From CAZZIQ01 sp964654355 (lineage in GTDB: Bacteria > Pseudomonadota > Gammaproteobacteria > GCF-002020875): DNA of 8,593 nucleotides. Where the stretch lies: contig CAZZIQ010000047.1 in NCBI GenBank assembly GCA_964654355.1, forward strand, positions 1-8,593, given 5' to 3'. Shown here piece after piece: positions 7,199 to 8,593 of the stretch (position 1 is the stretch's first letter; every line of letters begins with the position of its first letter). Under the pieces are notes generated by a model. The model had not been told where the DNA came from. It did not search any database and was given only the letters and a program-made list of their open reading frames with translations. The position numbers and the translations under genes are program-made.

Positions 7199-7322
7199 GT
7201 AGTAGCCGTCAGGTTAGGCTTATGCAGTGGCCTAGCTGAGTCTGATTCTACAGAGATCCGAATTGGAGTCGATGGATTTCCACTGTCGCTTGTCTATGGG
7301 TGCATGCTGAAACAGTAATGAA
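7199..7322 (-). other. Intergenic leader of the mnh operon
   Basis: This 124-bp gap between the exonuclease stop and mnhA is the only sizeable non-coding stretch in the window. It holds a weak sigma70-like promoter candidate. Nearer the gene is a small inverted repeat, forward-strand TAGGC at 7215-7219 and GCCTA at 7230-7234, with a 10-nt loop. It would form a five-pair hairpin ending 16 nt before the mnhA ATG. The best ribosome-binding match is only GACGG, far from ideal. No terminator for the exonuclease gene is evident, so readthrough into mnhA is possible. Confidence 0.4.
7245..7272 (-). promoter_or_regulatory. Possible sigma70 promoter for the mnhACDEFG operon
   Basis: On the minus strand, TCGACT (7267-7272, 4 of 6 matches to TTGACA) is followed after 16 bp by TAGAAT (7245-7250, 5 of 6 to TATAAT). 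Transcription would start near 7238, giving a leader of about 40 nt that includes the small hairpin. It is the best pair in the gap, but the -35 is weak. Confidence 0.35.
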
Positions 7323-8030
7323 TTAACGCACGAGTCGTTTGAGTGGAACAGTACGACTGCTGCCGCGAATATCCGTTAGCAAGGCCAAGAAGAGTTCAGC
7401 AGCACTGAGCGCATCTTCAAGTGCGCTGTGGGGGCGATAGCGGGGTAGACCGTAGCGTTCGCGCAAATTAAATAAGCGCAAGGCCCCCGGTGCAAAAGGA
7501 CCTTCAGTGTTTCGCGCCAATACACGCTTGCTCAGTTGTAGCGTGTCAATAGTAAGGAAGGGCAGTGCACTGCGATATTGGCGTTGACATGCCGTACGCA
7601 GGAACCCCGCTTCGATCTCGACATGATGGGCAAGCAAAACCCGGCCCTTTAGTGCGTCAAGTAACGCGTCGAGGGCATCACGTTCACTCATTCCGGATTC
7701 CGCATACGCATCGGTAATGCCGTGCACGGTGACACTATCCTCGGTTAATGCCGAATCCGGTCGAATGAGCAGATGTTGTGCGTCACTGAGTTGAATGCCT
7801 TCATTGCGGATTACTACCCAGCCCATACTGACAATACGGTCTTCGCTGGGCTTCAGGCCGGTAGTTTCAAAGTCCAATGCGAGATACTCAATCGATTCGC
7901 TCGCTGCTGTTGTGCAGGGTAGTGGCTGCTGCAAGTAGCTCGCAAGGGCAGATCCAGTCGGAGCGTTTCCGACAAGACGACGACGTTGCCATTCAGGGGG
8001 CAGCCACGATAACGGTAGCCAGCTGAGCAT
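7323..8030 (-). CDS. DnaQ-like (DEDDh) 3'-5' exonuclease
   Basis: This is a 235-residue protein of the RNase T/DnaQ exonuclease superfamily, expected to remove 3' nucleotides from nucleic acid using two metal ions. Exo I is LALDFETTGL (50-59), with catalytic Asp53 and Glu55. Exo III is HSALEDA (201-207), with His201 and Asp206 in H-x4-D spacing. Exo II is LLAHHVEIEAGFL (132-144), where Glu140 stands in the usual Asp position. A hydrophobic and basic N-terminal extension of about 45 residues (MLSWLPLSWLPPEWQRRR and on) precedes the nuclease fold, and residues 220-235 form a short basic tail. No polymerase, helicase or GIY-YIG domain is attached. It is unlikely to be the replicative epsilon subunit, since no clamp-binding motif is obvious and the context differs. 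ATG at 8030 lies 2 bp after the upstream gene's stop, with AGGA 11 nt before it, so the two are surely co-transcribed. The substrate is unknown. Confidence 0.88.
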   Translation of the reverse strand: MLSWLPLSWLPPEWQRRRLVGNAPTGSALASYLQQPLPCTTAASESIEYLALDFETTGLKPSEDRIVSMGWVVIRNEGIQLSDAQHLLIRPDSALTEDSVTVHGITDAYAESGMSERDALDALLDALKGRVLLAHHVEIEAGFLRTACQRQYRSALPFLTIDTLQLSKRVLARNTEGPFAPGALRLFNLRERYGLPRYRPHSALEDALSAAELFLALLTDIRGSSRTVPLKRLVR

Positions 8031-8036
8031 GCTCAG
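8023..8036. repeat. Perfect 14-nt palindrome across a stop/start junction
   Basis: CTGAGCATGCTCAG is its own reverse complement. It contains the stop of the DUF294 gene (8033-8035) and the start codon of the exonuclease gene (8028-8030). With no loop it would make a poor RNA hairpin. It could be a protein site or simple coincidence. Confidence 0.5.
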
Positions 8037-8593
8037 AAACGTCCTGCTTGATAACGTTGTGCGAGAGCTTCTTGTAGGTCACTCACAATCGAGAAGGCAT
8101 CCTTCAAGTGACGTCTCACCAAGGAAGACATTTCACCGGGTGGAACAAAGTTGTCTGCATCTTGTCCCGCAATAATTTTGCGTGCTTGATGTTGGAGACG
8201 TACCGTTCCGATGAATTCCAATGCATCGATCAGATCGGCCATAGCGCCAGCGCTGATGGCACCGGCCGCCGAGGCTTGTTGTAGGCGGTCTCGCGTGTTG
8301 AGTGCGCAGACGCCGGCGGCCAGCGCATGCACACGCGCCAAATCGATGATGGGGACAACGCCGCGTTTTTTTAGGTCGAGTGCCTTTTGTTCTGCGCCGC
8401 TGCGCTCGAGTACAAAACCGCGGAAGAGGCCAAGTGGCGGGCGATATTGCAATGCATTCGCAGCCATGTGGGCTTGGAAGATCGAGTTTCCTTTGCTGAG
8501 TTTAAGGAAATGCGCTTGTAATGCATCGACAAGACTGAGGTCACCATAGATCCCGCGCAAGTCAAAGAAGATGCTGGCATGCATCAGTGCCAT
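8033..8593 (-). CDS. DUF294 nucleotidyltransferase-like signalling protein, C-terminal part only
   Basis: Only the last 186 codons are in the window. The ATG at 8593 falls exactly on the window edge and is probably internal. The visible part matches the DUF294 C-terminal domain (putative nucleotidyltransferase substrate-binding domain). Matching blocks are SIFFDLRGIYGD (7-18), RPPLGLFRGFVLE (51-63), ALDLKKRGVVPIIDLARVHA (71-90), NTRDRL (99-104) and, near the end, a helical segment around DNFVPPGEMSSLVRRHLKDA (146-165). In this family the full protein, often over 600 residues, usually has a cyclic-nucleotide-binding-like domain, a CBS pair and a DUF294 nucleotidyltransferase domain before this one. 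None can be checked here. Its biochemical role is not settled. CBS domains suggest adenylate sensing. It ends 2 bp before the exonuclease ATG. This tight pairing is, as I recall, common in gammaproteobacteria, often near a sodium:solute (acetate) symporter. Confidence 0.8.
   Translation of the reverse strand: MALMHASIFFDLRGIYGDLSLVDALQAHFLKLSKGNSIFQAHMAANALQYRPPLGLFRGFVLERSGAEQKALDLKKRGVVPIIDLARVHALAAGVCALNTRDRLQQASAAGAISAGAMADLIDALEFIGTVRLQHQARKIIAGQDADNFVPPGEMSSLVRRHLKDAFSIVSDLQEALAQRYQAGRF

Noticed and set aside
7323..8030. Replicative epsilon subunit (dnaQ)
   Set aside because: The Exo II motif is atypical, no clamp-binding motif is obvious, and the gene sits beside a DUF294 protein rather than rnhA.
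1..8593. CRISPR array, defence island, insertion sequence, phage or tRNA-linked insertion
   Set aside because: I saw no direct repeat array, terminal inverted repeats, transposase, integrase or tRNA-like sequence. All genes are ordinary chromosomal families with uniform composition by eye.

Overview
The window carries ten genes and almost no non-coding DNA. It looks like chromosomal DNA of a ubiquinone-using proteobacterium, most likely a gammaproteobacterium. The grounds are a typical proteobacterial UbiX, a 'group 2' (Pha-type, A-B fused) Mrp Na+/H+ antiporter operon, and a DUF294/DnaQ-like exonuclease gene pair that I remember mainly from gammaproteobacteria. G+C is moderate (mid-50s % by eye). 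No species can be named. I see no insertion sequence, phage gene, tRNA, rRNA, CRISPR array or other sign of recent transfer.

Layout. Bases 1-1385 (+ strand) hold the 3' two thirds of ubiX, then, 11 nt downstream, a complete gene for a TIGR00341/DUF389-type membrane protein of unknown function. Only 10 bp separate its stop from that of mnhG on the other strand. Bases 1396-7198 (- strand) form one six-gene operon, transcribed right to left: mnhA (A-B fusion), mnhC, mnhD, mnhE, mnhF, mnhG. Genes A to F overlap their neighbours by 13, 4, 4 and 8 nt, and F and G are 21 nt apart. A 124-bp gap (7199-7322) follows, with a weak promoter candidate and a small leader hairpin. Bases 7323-8593 (- strand) hold a DnaQ-like 3'-5' exonuclease gene and, 2 bp upstream of it, the 3' part of a gene ending in a DUF294 C-terminal domain. 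That gene runs off the window.

How the genes work together. The Mrp/Mnh/Pha complex exports Na+ (K+ in some relatives) in exchange for H+, powered by the proton-motive force, and supports salt tolerance and pH homeostasis. MnhA and MnhD are the NuoL/M/N-like proton-path subunits, MnhC is NuoK-like, and E, F and G are small structural or ion-path subunits. All six reading frames are intact, so the operon should encode a complete transporter. UbiX makes the prenylated FMN cofactor for UbiD in ubiquinone synthesis. The role of its DUF389 neighbour is unknown. The exonuclease/DUF294 pair is probably a separate signalling or nucleic-acid unit, though no clear terminator divides it from the antiporter operon.

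I found no convincing undescribed system. The observations most worth a second look are the Exo II Asp-to-Glu change in the exonuclease, the missing TM lysine in MnhD, the unknown DUF389 protein beside ubiX, and the SD-poor leader of mnhA.
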